From Lachnospiraceae bacterium (GTDB lineage: Bacteria > Bacillota > Clostridia > Lachnospirales > Lachnospiraceae), in NCBI GenBank assembly GCA_018384375.1, contig JAHAYJ010000059.1, forward strand, positions 1-40,010: a stretch of DNA of 40,010 nucleotides, given 5' to 3'. The translations under genes were made by a program, and so were the position numbers. Shown piece after piece: positions 23,475 through 31,976 of the stretch. The notes beneath the pieces are model-generated. The model ran no database searches and was not told where the DNA came from. It saw only the letters and a list, made by a program, of their open reading frames with translations. Position 1 is the stretch's first letter. The number at the start of each line of letters is the position of its first letter.

Positions 23475-23503
23475 AAGAGTCGCCCTTAAGCGACCCTTTC
23501 AAA
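23475..23503 (-). terminator. Terminator of the aminopeptidase gene
   Basis: AAAGGGTCGC pairs with GCGACTCTTT (one G/T) around TTAAGG and is followed by a T7 tract that runs into the Spo0A box. It lies about 10 nt after the aminopeptidase stop. Confidence 0.85.
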
Positions 23504-23514
23504 AATTATTTTTT

Positions 23515-24798
23515 CTATTTCTGATAAAAGGTTTGAAGCACCTTGACAAGATACTCCACATCCCTGCTCCCTGCTGTTTCCACTGCCGAGTGCATGGCCA
23601 GCTGTGGAAGGCCGATATCCACTGATTGTACCGCAACCTGCGCAGATGACAGGTTGCCCAGTGTAGAACCTCCTGCAATATCGGATCTGTTGTGATAATC
23701 CTGATATGGCACCTGCACCTCACGGCATAAAATCTTCATCACTGCCTCTGAATGTCCATCTGTAGTATACTTCTGTCCACCATGATGCTTAATTACAATG
23801 CCGCCATTTAACACCGGCCTGTTTGTAGCATCCGACTTCTCCGGATGATTCGGATGAAGGGCGTGGGCATTGTCCGCTGAAATCAGGAAGCTGTCTGCCA
23901 CGAGTTGCAAATACTCACTTCTGCTCTTTCCTAAGCTTTCCGCAACTCTTTCCAGGGTATCCTTAAGAAATGTGGAGGCTGCGCCCTGCCTTGTAAGGCT
24001 TCCCACCTCTTCATTATGAAATACCGCACAAACAGCCGCGTACTCCTTCGGCGTACCGGTAAGCAATGCTTCCGTGGATGCATAAACACATTGCAGGTCA
24101 TCAAGCCTCGGTGAAAGAATGAGTTCCTTCTCTGCTCCGGCAAGCTTCCCTTTTTCCCGCACGTACAGATAAAGATCGCTTCCCAGAATTTCTTCCTCCT
24201 GCACCCCTGTAAGCTCCGCAAGCTTCTTTCTGAGAACTCCCTTTGCAGTAATTCCGCCCATCAGAGGAAGCAGATCCGTCTGGGGATTGAATTCTATCCC
24301 CTTATTTGCTTCCCGGTTCATGTGAATCGCTACACTGGGTATCACCAGCAGATCCTCATCCACATTGACGACAGCAGACTTCAGTTTTCCATCTTTTGCA
24401 GAGAATATAACTCTTCCTGCTACAGAAAGAGATCTATCAAACCAGGTAGAATAAATCATTCCTCCATAGGGCTCTGTGTTCAGTCTCAGATAATGATCTT
24501 CCACTGCAATCTCTGCATTTGTTTTCAACTTAAAAGAAGGAGAATCACTATGAGAAGCAACTATATGAAAGCCTTTTACTTCCTTTTCGGGAAGCCTGAA
24601 TGCCACAATTGAGGAATCATTTCTCTTTACATAATAGCCGCATCCCTTGTTTAGCTTCCAGTCCTTCTTTTCCTTGAGTTCTGTAAAACCTTCCTTCACC
24701 AGCCTTTTTTCCATATTGGCAACAGCATGATAGCAGCTCACACTGTTATCAATAAATTTAAGGCATTCCGTTACCCGATCCTTATGCATGGTTTTCAT
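23515..24798 (-). CDS. M18-family aminopeptidase
   Basis: 427 residues, typical for the dodecameric metallo-aminopeptidases of family M18, which remove acidic or neutral N-terminal residues in the cytoplasm. Visible metal and catalytic positions: HSDSPSFKLK (His), LSPRLDDLQCVYAS (Asp), FHNEEVGSLTRQGA (Glu pair), DNAHALHPNHPEK, and HGGQKYTTDGHSEAVM (His). ATG 24798 has GGGGAAAGG upstream; the frame runs open to 24864. It lies between ftsZ and spoIIGA with its own terminator. Confidence 0.94.
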   Translation of the reverse strand: MKTMHKDRVTECLKFIDNSVSCYHAVANMEKRLVKEGFTELKEKKDWKLNKGCGYYVKRNDSSIVAFRLPEKEVKGFHIVASHSDSPSFKLKTNAEIAVEDHYLRLNTEPYGGMIYSTWFDRSLSVAGRVIFSAKDGKLKSAVVNVDEDLLVIPSVAIHMNREANKGIEFNPQTDLLPLMGGITAKGVLRKKLAELTGVQEEEILGSDLYLYVREKGKLAGAEKELILSPRLDDLQCVYASTEALLTGTPKEYAAVCAVFHNEEVGSLTRQGAASTFLKDTLERVAESLGKSRSEYLQLVADSFLISADNAHALHPNHPEKSDATNRPVLNGGIVIKHHGGQKYTTDGHSEAVMKILCREVQVPYQDYHNRSDIAGGSTLGNLSSAQVAVQSVDIGLPQLAMHSAVETAGSRDVEYLVKVLQTFYQK

Positions 24799-24846
24799 TC
24801 CTTTCCCCTTATCGTATTCCCATTTTTCAATGTAACAGATACAGAA

Positions 24847-24885
24847 GGCTGTATACCTTATCACTTTCGGTTTCGGTATACAGCC
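24847..24885 (-). terminator. Hairpin downstream of ftsZ
   Basis: GGCTGTATACC and GGTATACAGCC (11 bp, perfect) around a 17-nt loop, about 35 nt after the ftsZ stop. No T-tract follows, so termination would be weak or factor-dependent. Confidence 0.4.
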
Positions 24886-24917
24886 CTATTCATCTATTAT
24901 TCATTTTCTGACAAAAA

Positions 24918-26135
24918 TTATTTCTTTTGAAGGAAATCCGGTATTTTCAGAGGTTTATCCGCCACATTGCTTCTGATATCCCCAGGATTTGTTATTCCTG
25001 ATACCGGTCTTGCAGGAGCAGCTACCCCATTGGGAAGTGTACCGGTCTTACCCGGCATGACATGAACACCATCCGCACCGCCTACCGCTCCGGAAGGTCT
25101 TACGGAAATGTTTGGAGTAACAGGCTTCATGTACTTATTTGCAAAAGTACCGAATTGGGAAACAGGCTTGTTGGTAGGTAAAGTAGCATCCTCAAGTCCT
25201 GTTGCAATGACCGTAATCGTACAGCTGTCTGACTGAGACTCATCATACATTGCACCAAAGATAATATTAACATCATCTCCCGCCAGTTCCTGAACATAGC
25301 TTGCTGCATCTGATGCATCTGCAAGCGTAATATCACCGGAAACATTAATGATCACATGGGTTGCTCCGGAGATTGTAGTCTCAAGCAGCGGGCTTTCCAC
25401 TGCCATCTTTACAGCCTCACTAGCCTTGTCATCGCCCTTACCTGTACCGATACCGATATGTGCAATGCCCTTGTCCTTCATGACAGTCTGTACATCTGCA
25501 AAGTCAAGATTGATTACCGCAGGGACATTGATCAGATCTGTGATTCCCTGCACTGCCTGCTGGAGAACCTCATCTGCTTTCTTAAGGGCATCCGGCATGG
25601 TTGTCCTTCTGTCAACAATTTCAAGTAATTTATCATTAGGAATTACGATCAGTGTATCTACATTATCCTTGATTTTCTCAATACCGCTGATTGCATTGAT
25701 CATGCGTGCTTTTGCTTCAAAACGGAAAGGCTTCGTGACAACGCCTACTGTCAGAATCCCCATATCCTTTGCAAGCTTGGCCACGATCGGAGCGGCACCG
25801 GTTCCGGTTCCGCCGCCCATTCCGCAGGTAACAAATACCATATCTGCACCCTTCAGGGCTGCTGCAATCTCTTCGCTGCTCTCTTCTGCAGCCTTTTCGC
25901 CGATCTCGGGCTTAGCACCTGCCCCAAGTCCCTTGGTAAGCTTTTCTCCAATCTGTAAAAGCTTAGGTGCCCTACAGAGCTGCAATGCCTGCTTATCAGT
26001 ATTGATTCCGATAAACTCGACACCTGTGATATTCTCATCAACCATTCTATTTACTGCATTATTACCGGCTCCGCCAACACCGATCACAATAATCTTGGCA
26101 GCAGCTTCGGCATCGTTTGTCTTAATCTCCAGCAA
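24918..26135 (-). CDS. ftsZ: Cell division protein FtsZ
   Basis: 405 residues. Tubulin-like GTPase that forms the division ring. Present are the N-terminal [17 protein letters not shown], the GTP-binding G-box [10 protein letters not shown] (about 107-116), the T7 synergy loop [11 protein letters not shown], and a C-terminal flexible linker ending in the conserved short peptide (KIPDFLQKK, the FtsA/ZapA-binding tip). The start is set at TTG 26135: AAGGAGG lies 8 nt upstream, and the protein then begins [19 protein letters not shown], as Bacillus FtsZ begins MLEF. Frames extend to ATG 26198 but those have no ribosome-binding site. A promoter (26237-26265) lies between ftsQ and ftsZ. Confidence 0.97.
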   Translation of the reverse strand: MLEIKTNDAEAAAKIIVIGVGGAGNNAVNRMVDENITGVEFIGINTDKQALQLCRAPKLLQIGEKLTKGLGAGAKPEIGEKAAEESSEEIAAALKGADMVFVTCGMGGGTGTGAAPIVAKLAKDMGILTVGVVTKPFRFEAKARMINAISGIEKIKDNVDTLIVIPNDKLLEIVDRRTTMPDALKKADEVLQQAVQGITDLINVPAVINLDFADVQTVMKDKGIAHIGIGTGKGDDKASEAVKMAVESPLLETTISGATHVIINVSGDITLADASDAASYVQELAGDDVNIIFGAMYDESQSDSCTITVIATGLEDATLPTNKPVSQFGTFANKYMKPVTPNISVRPSGAVGGADGVHVMPGKTGTLPNGVAAPARPVSGITNPGDIRSNVADKPLKIPDFLQKK

Positions 26136-26236
26136 GGGTAATTCCTCCTTCATCTCCCACTCAGCGTCTATCAAAACCACATCAGCCTGTCCATTCATCC
26201 CCGGACAGACGAAGCGATTATAGACTCATATAGATT

Positions 26237-26265
26237 ATCATATAATCTTTTCTTTGAATTATCAA
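26237..26265 (-). promoter_or_regulatory. Promoter of ftsZ
   Basis: TTGATA (26260-26265), 17-nt spacer, TATGAT (26237-26242) on the minus strand. It gives ftsZ its own promoter about 100 nt upstream of the TTG start, in addition to read-through from ftsQ. Confidence 0.6.
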
Positions 26266-26287
26266 CCACAAATTTTAGTTTTTTATT

Positions 26288-27103
26288 CTAATCAAGTTCA
26301 AAAGAGATATTTTTCGTGTCCTCAGAATAATTTTCCATCCGAAGAGTTCCCTTTTTCCCCTGAAGCTCAGGAAGCATATATTGTAGCTTCATGATCTTTT
26401 CATCCAGATTTACATCTGTCCCCAGAGCTGCTCTTACATCTCCGAAGTATAACGTAAGTGTTCCGTCATTTCCAAAATAAATTCTGTCCGTAGAAAGATT
26501 GTACTTATTTACAAGCTGTGTGATGCTCAGAATCGACCTGAAAATACTCTCATCCTCCACCGGAAGGGGTTCATACAAAACCACATGATCAAAATTAAGC
26601 CCGGTTACAAGCGGTACACCCTCCGTCTTTTCCAGAGAGCTTTCCACCACGATTCCGTCCTTATCAAAATACATATACCGTTCCAGGTATTCCACATAAC
26701 CGGCAATTGCCTTCTCATAAACCTCAATCTTGATCGTATGAGGATCAAGAACAGAAACGTCCATTTTCTCCACAAAAGGAACACCCACAATACTCTTGTC
26801 CTTATACTTCATGGATAAAAGAAGGGAATTATTTCCATAATACCCTTCCATTACCATCTCAATGATCTCCTCATTGGTATAATGGACATTTCCCTCCACA
26901 TATACGGTAGTCACCGTGTAATTAGCAATCACATAGCGATAGGCACAAATCAATCCAAGAAAAAGAGCCACTGCCATGGCACCGATGATAAACAGGCTTT
27001 TATGCCCTCTCATATATTCCCGGATACTTGACTTTTCCTTCTTCTTAACCACTTTTGTATTTATTTTTTTATTTGCTTTCTTCTTTCTCTGCTTCTTCGC
27101 CAT
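26288..27103 (-). CDS. ftsQ: Cell division protein FtsQ/DivIB
   Basis: 271 residues. A strongly basic cytoplasmic N-terminus (KKQRKKKANKKINTK), one membrane segment (about 37-57, SLFIIGAMAVALFLGLICAYR), then the POTRA domain (VTTVYVEGNVHYTNEEIIEMV) and the beta domain with YMYFDKDGIVVE. DivIB/FtsQ bridges early and late divisome proteins at the septum. It lies 8 bp downstream of murA and upstream of ftsZ, as in many Clostridia; no ftsA is present. Confidence 0.93.
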   Translation of the reverse strand: MAKKQRKKKANKKINTKVVKKKEKSSIREYMRGHKSLFIIGAMAVALFLGLICAYRYVIANYTVTTVYVEGNVHYTNEEIIEMVMEGYYGNNSLLLSMKYKDKSIVGVPFVEKMDVSVLDPHTIKIEVYEKAIAGYVEYLERYMYFDKDGIVVESSLEKTEGVPLVTGLNFDHVVLYEPLPVEDESIFRSILSITQLVNKYNLSTDRIYFGNDGTLTLYFGDVRAALGTDVNLDEKIMKLQYMLPELQGKKGTLRMENYSEDTKNISFELD

Positions 27104-27111
27104 AATTCCTG

Positions 27112-28365
27112 TTATCCGGTATAAATTGTAACGCCAAGGTTTTGAAGATCCCGACAGATATCTTCATATCCTCGCTCTATAAAATGACAATTCTTCACAA
27201 CAGTCTCTCCCTGTGCCATACAACCTGCTATGACAAGTGCTGCACCGCCCCGAAGCTCCTGCGCGGATACTTCGCAACCCAGAAGACTGTCTGTTCCCAC
27301 AATAAGGGCCTGACTTTTTTTCTGTATCTCAATACAGGCTCCCATCCGTTTCAGCTCCTCCACAATCCGGAAGCGATTTTCAAACACTGTCTCTTCTATC
27401 ACGCTGACCCCCTCCGCTGTAGCAAGCACCGGCATAATCAGTGACTGCATATCTGTAGGAAATCCCGGATAGATCTCTGTCCGCAAATAGGGAATTGCTC
27501 TTTTCTTCTCCTGTGCCATGATATTCAGCCCTTCTCTGGATACTGTGATATCTGCACCAATCTGTTCTGCAGCCTTTATCATGCTATGCATTTGTGCTGA
27601 AGGTGCATCCTCCAAAAAGATATGCCCTCCCGCCCCCAGAGCTGCCATCAGATAGGTCCCCGCCACAATCCGGTCAGCAGGGATCCGAAAGCTGACACCG
27701 TGGAGTGGATGCCCCCCCTGAATAATCAGAGTAGAACCGCCGATTCCCTCAATAACAGCACCTGCATCCCGAAGAAATTCACATAATGTTACTATTTCCG
27801 GTTCCTTGGCTGCGTTCTGCAGTACCGTAACTCCCTTTGCCTTGACAGCTGCAAGGATTACATTTTCCGTAACTCCCACACTGGATAAGGGAAGCCTGAT
27901 CACAGTTCCCTCTAATTTACGGACCTTTGCGGTAAAATTGCTTTCCCGCTCGCAAATATCAACGCCCATCCTGCGAAGTGCGCTGATATGAAGATCGATC
28001 GGGCGTTCTCCGATCACACATCCGCCCGGATACGCCATAGTGATTTCTCCCACTCTGCCAAGCATAGCTCCCAGCAATGTGATCGAGGATCTCATCCCTG
28101 TCACATTTTCACCTGACATCGTATCATCCGATACATTTCTTGCATCGATGGTAACGCTTCGGTTTTTCCTGCTCACCCTGCATCCGATTCCTTCAAGCAG
28201 CATCAGCATATGATGTACATCCGAAATCCGGGGGCAATTGTCTATCACACAGACATCTTCTATGAGAAGTGCTGCTGCCAGAACCGGCAGCACGGCATTC
28301 TTAGAACCCTGTACTCTGGTTTCTCCAAATAGGGCATTTCCTCCTCTGATATGAATAGTGTCCAA
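27112..28365 (-). CDS. murA: UDP-N-acetylglucosamine 1-carboxyvinyltransferase MurA
   Basis: 417 residues. First committed step of peptidoglycan synthesis: enolpyruvyl transfer from PEP to UDP-GlcNAc. N-terminal QGSKNAVLPVLAAALL with the catalytic Lys, the loop PGGCVIGERP carrying Cys116 (the residue alkylated by fosfomycin), TEIYPGFPTDMQ, and RGGAALVIAG are all intact. The start is a TTG at 28365 with GGAAGGTG upstream. It stands between ftsW and ftsQ, where murG or murC lie in many dcw clusters. Confidence 0.96.
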   Translation of the reverse strand: MDTIHIRGGNALFGETRVQGSKNAVLPVLAAALLIEDVCVIDNCPRISDVHHMLMLLEGIGCRVSRKNRSVTIDARNVSDDTMSGENVTGMRSSITLLGAMLGRVGEITMAYPGGCVIGERPIDLHISALRRMGVDICERESNFTAKVRKLEGTVIRLPLSSVGVTENVILAAVKAKGVTVLQNAAKEPEIVTLCEFLRDAGAVIEGIGGSTLIIQGGHPLHGVSFRIPADRIVAGTYLMAALGAGGHIFLEDAPSAQMHSMIKAAEQIGADITVSREGLNIMAQEKKRAIPYLRTEIYPGFPTDMQSLIMPVLATAEGVSVIEETVFENRFRIVEELKRMGACIEIQKKSQALIVGTDSLLGCEVSAQELRGGAALVIAGCMAQGETVVKNCHFIERGYEDICRDLQNLGVTIYTG

Positions 28366-28443
28366 ATTATCACCTTCCGCCTTCCGGTTAAAGAGTAAGA
28401 CCTATTCTAAACTATGTCACTTAAGAGGAAATGGTTCCTTGTA

Positions 28444-29619
28444 CTACAAATCTTTCAGTCTGATTCCCCTTCCCACACTCAGCACGATCCCGATTTCAAT
28501 CAGAAGAAACATGACCGCGGAACCTCCATAGCTGATGAACGGAAGGGAAATACCTGTATTGGGAATCGTATTCGTGACAACGGCAACGTTCAGGATTACC
28601 TGAATGGCAATATGTCCCATCACACCAACCACCAGAAGAGCTCCAAACAGATCCGGTGCATTGTTTGCAATTACCATAAATCTCCAGATCAGCAAAATAA
28701 ACATAATCAGAATGGAAATTGCTCCAAATAAGCCAAGTTCCTCACAAATAATGGAAAATATCATATCGTTCTGGGCCTCCGGCAGGAACCCCAGCTTCTG
28801 CATACTCTGTCCAAGCCCCTTGCCTAGTATTCCTCCGGAGCCGATAGCATAAAGAGCCTGCAGTGTCTGAAACCCTTTTCCGCTGGCATACGCCTCCGGG
28901 TCAAGCCATGCAAGAATTCTGGTTCCACGTACACCAAGACTATCCGAGCTGTCAGCGCTTACGATCAAAAACACAGCCAGTGCGCAGACCGCTAGTCCTG
29001 CAAGCGCCAGCAGAATGAATCGCTTGTAATCCGGAGTTGATACAAACAGCATTAAAGCAGCAATACCGAAAATAATAATGGCAGAACTCAGGTTTTCCGT
29101 AATCTGCCAGACCATGGCACATATCGGCATAGGGATCATCAGAACAAACAAAAAGCCTTTCCCTGTCCTGATTTTTCGTCCCATCCGGCAAATGGTACTT
29201 GCCAGGAATAAGATCATTCCCAGCTTGGCAATTTCTGCAGGCTGAATGGATAATCCGGCAATACGCAGCCATCTTTTTGCACCGTTTGCCTCAATACCAA
29301 ACGGTATGATCAGAAGAATCAACACTGCAGAGCCCAAATATCCAAGCATGGCAAAGCGTTCCCAAAAATGATAGGGGATGTTAGCTACCACTATCATGGC
29401 AATAAGCCCCAATATCGTAGATACAAGCTGCTTTTTTAAAAAGTAGGCTGAATCTCCGTTATATTGGAGACTGGCATCATAGCTGCTGGTGGAATACAGC
29501 ATAACCAGTCCAAACCCCAACAGGAATAACACAATAAACAGCAGTGTATAATCGAAAAATGACTCCTGTTGATTCCTTATTCTTCTTCCTGTCCCGGTTC
29601 TGTCTCTTCTTTCCGCCAC
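28444..29619 (-). CDS. ftsW: SEDS peptidoglycan polymerase FtsW
   Basis: 391 residues, about ten membrane helices. SEDS polymerase working with its class B PBP at the septum. The family signatures are visible: YSTSSYDASLQ after helix 1, IPFGIEANGAKRWLRIAGLSIQPAEIAKLGMILF, the catalytic-loop region with FLPEAQNDMIFSIICEELG, and PNTGISLPFISYGGSA near the C-terminus. The start is GTG 29619, 3 bp after the murD stop, with GGAGT upstream. The position next to murD and the mraY-murD-ftsW order point to FtsW rather than RodA or SpoVE, although SpoVE cannot be excluded. Confidence 0.93.
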   Translation of the reverse strand: MAERRDRTGTGRRIRNQQESFFDYTLLFIVLFLLGFGLVMLYSTSSYDASLQYNGDSAYFLKKQLVSTILGLIAMIVVANIPYHFWERFAMLGYLGSAVLILLIIPFGIEANGAKRWLRIAGLSIQPAEIAKLGMILFLASTICRMGRKIRTGKGFLFVLMIPMPICAMVWQITENLSSAIIIFGIAALMLFVSTPDYKRFILLALAGLAVCALAVFLIVSADSSDSLGVRGTRILAWLDPEAYASGKGFQTLQALYAIGSGGILGKGLGQSMQKLGFLPEAQNDMIFSIICEELGLFGAISILIMFILLIWRFMVIANNAPDLFGALLVVGVMGHIAIQVILNVAVVTNTIPNTGISLPFISYGGSAVMFLLIEIGIVLSVGRGIRLKDL

Positions 29620-29622
29620 AGT

Positions 29623-30984
29623 TTAAACTCCAATCTTTCCTACAAGTTCTTTAAACATCTTACCACGCACTTCGTAATTCGGGAACATTCCCCAGCTTGC
29701 ACATGCCGGTGAAAGAAGCACCGCATCTCCCGGCTGTGCCTGCTTTACACAAATAGCAAAGGCTTCCTCAAAGGTATCTGCCAGAATAATATTGGAAATA
29801 CCATGCTTTCTGGCGCACTCAGCGATCTTTTCTCTTGTCTGCCCGATCAGGACAAAGGCTTTCACTTTCCCTTCAAAGGCTTCTATCCATTCATCATATT
29901 CACTCTGTTTGTCATATCCGCCTCCGATCAGTACCGTAGGCTTACTCATGGCTCTGATCCCCTGGATTGCCGCATCCGGATTGGTTCCCTTGGAATCATT
30001 ATAGTAGTCCACACCGTTCTTGGTTGCAACAAACTCAATTCTATGCTCAACTGCCTTAAATTCCCGGATGGTATTTAATATCATCTCCATCGGCACATTC
30101 ATGGCACGGCTGATTGCAATTGCCGCCATTACGTTTTCCACATTGCACATACCCACCAGATTCATATCATGGATATTCATGAGGCGAAGCTCTTTTCCTC
30201 CCTCGGAAAGAACAATTTCTTCTCCGTCCAGATAAACACCCTCTTCCAGCTTTCTCCTGGAAGAAAAAAAGATTACCTTTGCCGGACATCTGTTTCCGAA
30301 CTCTCTGGTGTAAGCATCCTCATAATTGAGTACACAGGTATCCTCCGCTGTCTGGTTCTGTGCAACCTTTTCCTTGGTTGCCACATAACACTCCATTGTA
30401 TGATGCCGGTTCAAATGATCCGGTGTAATGTTCAGGATTGCCGATACCCTGGGATGAAAGGTATGTACGGTCTCCAATTGAAAGCTGCTGATCTCTGCAA
30501 CGGTTACCGTCTCCGGCTTAGTCTGAAGCGCAATATCTGTATAAGGATTCCCGATATTGCCAACCACATAAACAGAATCAAAATAGGCCTTCATAATCTG
30601 TCCCACCAGCGTTGTTGTGGTGGTTTTACCGTTTGTTCCCGTAATGGCAATTACATTTCCCTGTGCAAACGCATAGGCAAGTTCAATTTCTCCCCAGATA
30701 GGAATATTTTTCGATCGGTATTCCTCCAGCATAGGAGCATCTATCGGTACCCCCGGACTAATCACAACAAGTCCAATTTCTTTTTTCTTTTCTTCATCCA
30801 GCTCTCCTAATACGATCTCAAGTCCCGGAACATCTCCGGTCTTTTCTCTCAGTTCTGTCATATCCAGCTTTTCATTGCTGTCAAACAGTACGGGAAGTGC
30901 TCCTGCCTTTCCGAGAAGTCTTGCCGCTCCGATTCCACTTTTGCCGCTTCCCACTACCAGCACTTTTTGACCCTTTAGTTCCAT
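29623..30984 (-). CDS. murD: UDP-N-acetylmuramoyl-L-alanine--D-glutamate ligase MurD
   Basis: 453 residues. Adds D-Glu to UDP-MurNAc-L-Ala. N-terminal Rossmann domain VLVVGSGKSGIGAARLL, the ATP-binding AITGTNGKTTTTTLVG, the MurD-typical ISSFQLET, NITPDHLNRHHTMECY, and VDYYNDSKGTNPDAAIQGIRAM, with SPACASWGMFPNYEVRG at the C-terminus. GGAGGAATAGG precedes ATG. It lies 17 bp downstream of mraY. Confidence 0.97.
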   Translation of the reverse strand: MELKGQKVLVVGSGKSGIGAARLLGKAGALPVLFDSNEKLDMTELREKTGDVPGLEIVLGELDEEKKKEIGLVVISPGVPIDAPMLEEYRSKNIPIWGEIELAYAFAQGNVIAITGTNGKTTTTTLVGQIMKAYFDSVYVVGNIGNPYTDIALQTKPETVTVAEISSFQLETVHTFHPRVSAILNITPDHLNRHHTMECYVATKEKVAQNQTAEDTCVLNYEDAYTREFGNRCPAKVIFFSSRRKLEEGVYLDGEEIVLSEGGKELRLMNIHDMNLVGMCNVENVMAAIAISRAMNVPMEMILNTIREFKAVEHRIEFVATKNGVDYYNDSKGTNPDAAIQGIRAMSKPTVLIGGGYDKQSEYDEWIEAFEGKVKAFVLIGQTREKIAECARKHGISNIILADTFEEAFAICVKQAQPGDAVLLSPACASWGMFPNYEVRGKMFKELVGKIGV

Positions 30985-31001
30985 GATAAACCTATTCCTC
31001 C

Positions 31002-31964
31002 TTAAAAAATGCCCAGCAGAGCAATCAGGCAGAGCGCAGCCGTAGCAATGGAAAACACCGCTACAATCCTCGTCTCAGTCCACCCGCACAGTTCAAAATG
31101 ATGATGCAGGGGTGCCATCTTAAAAATTCTCTTTCCTCCGCTGACTTTATAGTAAATCACCTGAATGATTACAGATAATACTTCAATTACATAAATAAAG
31201 CCCACAATCAGCAGAAACAGGGGCATCTGCATCATATATGCGCATGCCGCCACAAATCCGCCGAGGGCAAGGGAGCCTGTATCTCCCATAAAGACGCTGG
31301 CAGGATGTACATTAAAAAGAAGAAATCCTAACAGCGCGCCTGTCACAGCACAGGTGATCGGTACGATCGGTACCCCGGTTCCGATTGCCGCCACCGTAAA
31401 AAAGGTTGCCACCATAACCGTCACGCTGCTGACAAGGCCATCCAGGCCATCAGTAAAATTGGTTCCGTTCGCCGTTCCTGTTATCACCACAAATAAAAAC
31501 GGGATATTCAGCCATCCGAGATCCAAATAATAGCCCCCGGAAAAGGGAATCTTCATTGCCAGTGAAATATCTGTCCCCCGGGTAAGATAATAGGCAAACA
31601 TTCCGGTTACCAGAAGCTGTAACAGCATTTTCTGCCATGCCCTCAGTCCCATGGAGCGTCTTAAAACAACTTTAATATAGTCATCCAGGAAACCGATCAA
31701 TCCAAACCCCAGAGTCAGAAACAGGACCGGCACAATTTTGGGATAATCTCCGGCATATAGCACAGTAGTAACTGCTACACTGACAAGGATCAGAATACCA
31801 CCCATAGTAGGGGTTCCTGTTTTTTTCAGATGCGTACGGGGACCATCATCCCGTACCGTCTGCCCCACCTTCAATTTTCTTAAAAAGGGGATTATCAGCG
31901 GACCAAGTGCCGCGCTGAGTCCAAAGGATATCAATATGGGCATGATAATATCATTGCCTGTCAT
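31002..31964 (-). CDS. mraY: Phospho-N-acetylmuramoyl-pentapeptide transferase MraY
   Basis: 320 residues, about ten membrane helices. Transfers phospho-MurNAc-pentapeptide to undecaprenyl phosphate (lipid I). Motifs: GPRTHLKKTGTPTMGGILIL, FGLIGFLDDYIKV with the catalytic Asp pair, GTANGTNFTDGLDGL, and PLHHHFELCGWTETRIV near the end. ATG 31964 with AGAGGTG upstream is preferred to the GTG at 31973. Start lies 12 bp after the upstream PBP stop. Confidence 0.96.
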   Translation of the reverse strand: MTGNDIIMPILISFGLSAALGPLIIPFLRKLKVGQTVRDDGPRTHLKKTGTPTMGGILILVSVAVTTVLYAGDYPKIVPVLFLTLGFGLIGFLDDYIKVVLRRSMGLRAWQKMLLQLLVTGMFAYYLTRGTDISLAMKIPFSGGYYLDLGWLNIPFLFVVITGTANGTNFTDGLDGLVSSVTVMVATFFTVAAIGTGVPIVPITCAVTGALLGFLLFNVHPASVFMGDTGSLALGGFVAACAYMMQMPLFLLIVGFIYVIEVLSVIIQVIYYKVSGGKRIFKMAPLHHHFELCGWTETRIVAVFSIATAALCLIALLGIF

Positions 31965-31976
31965 TGCCTGCACCTC

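Noticed and set aside
25348-26223. 291-codon open frame on the plus strand opposite ftsZ
   Set aside because: It is the antisense shadow of ftsZ, with no ribosome-binding site and biased composition (Ser/Ala/Ile/Pro repeats).
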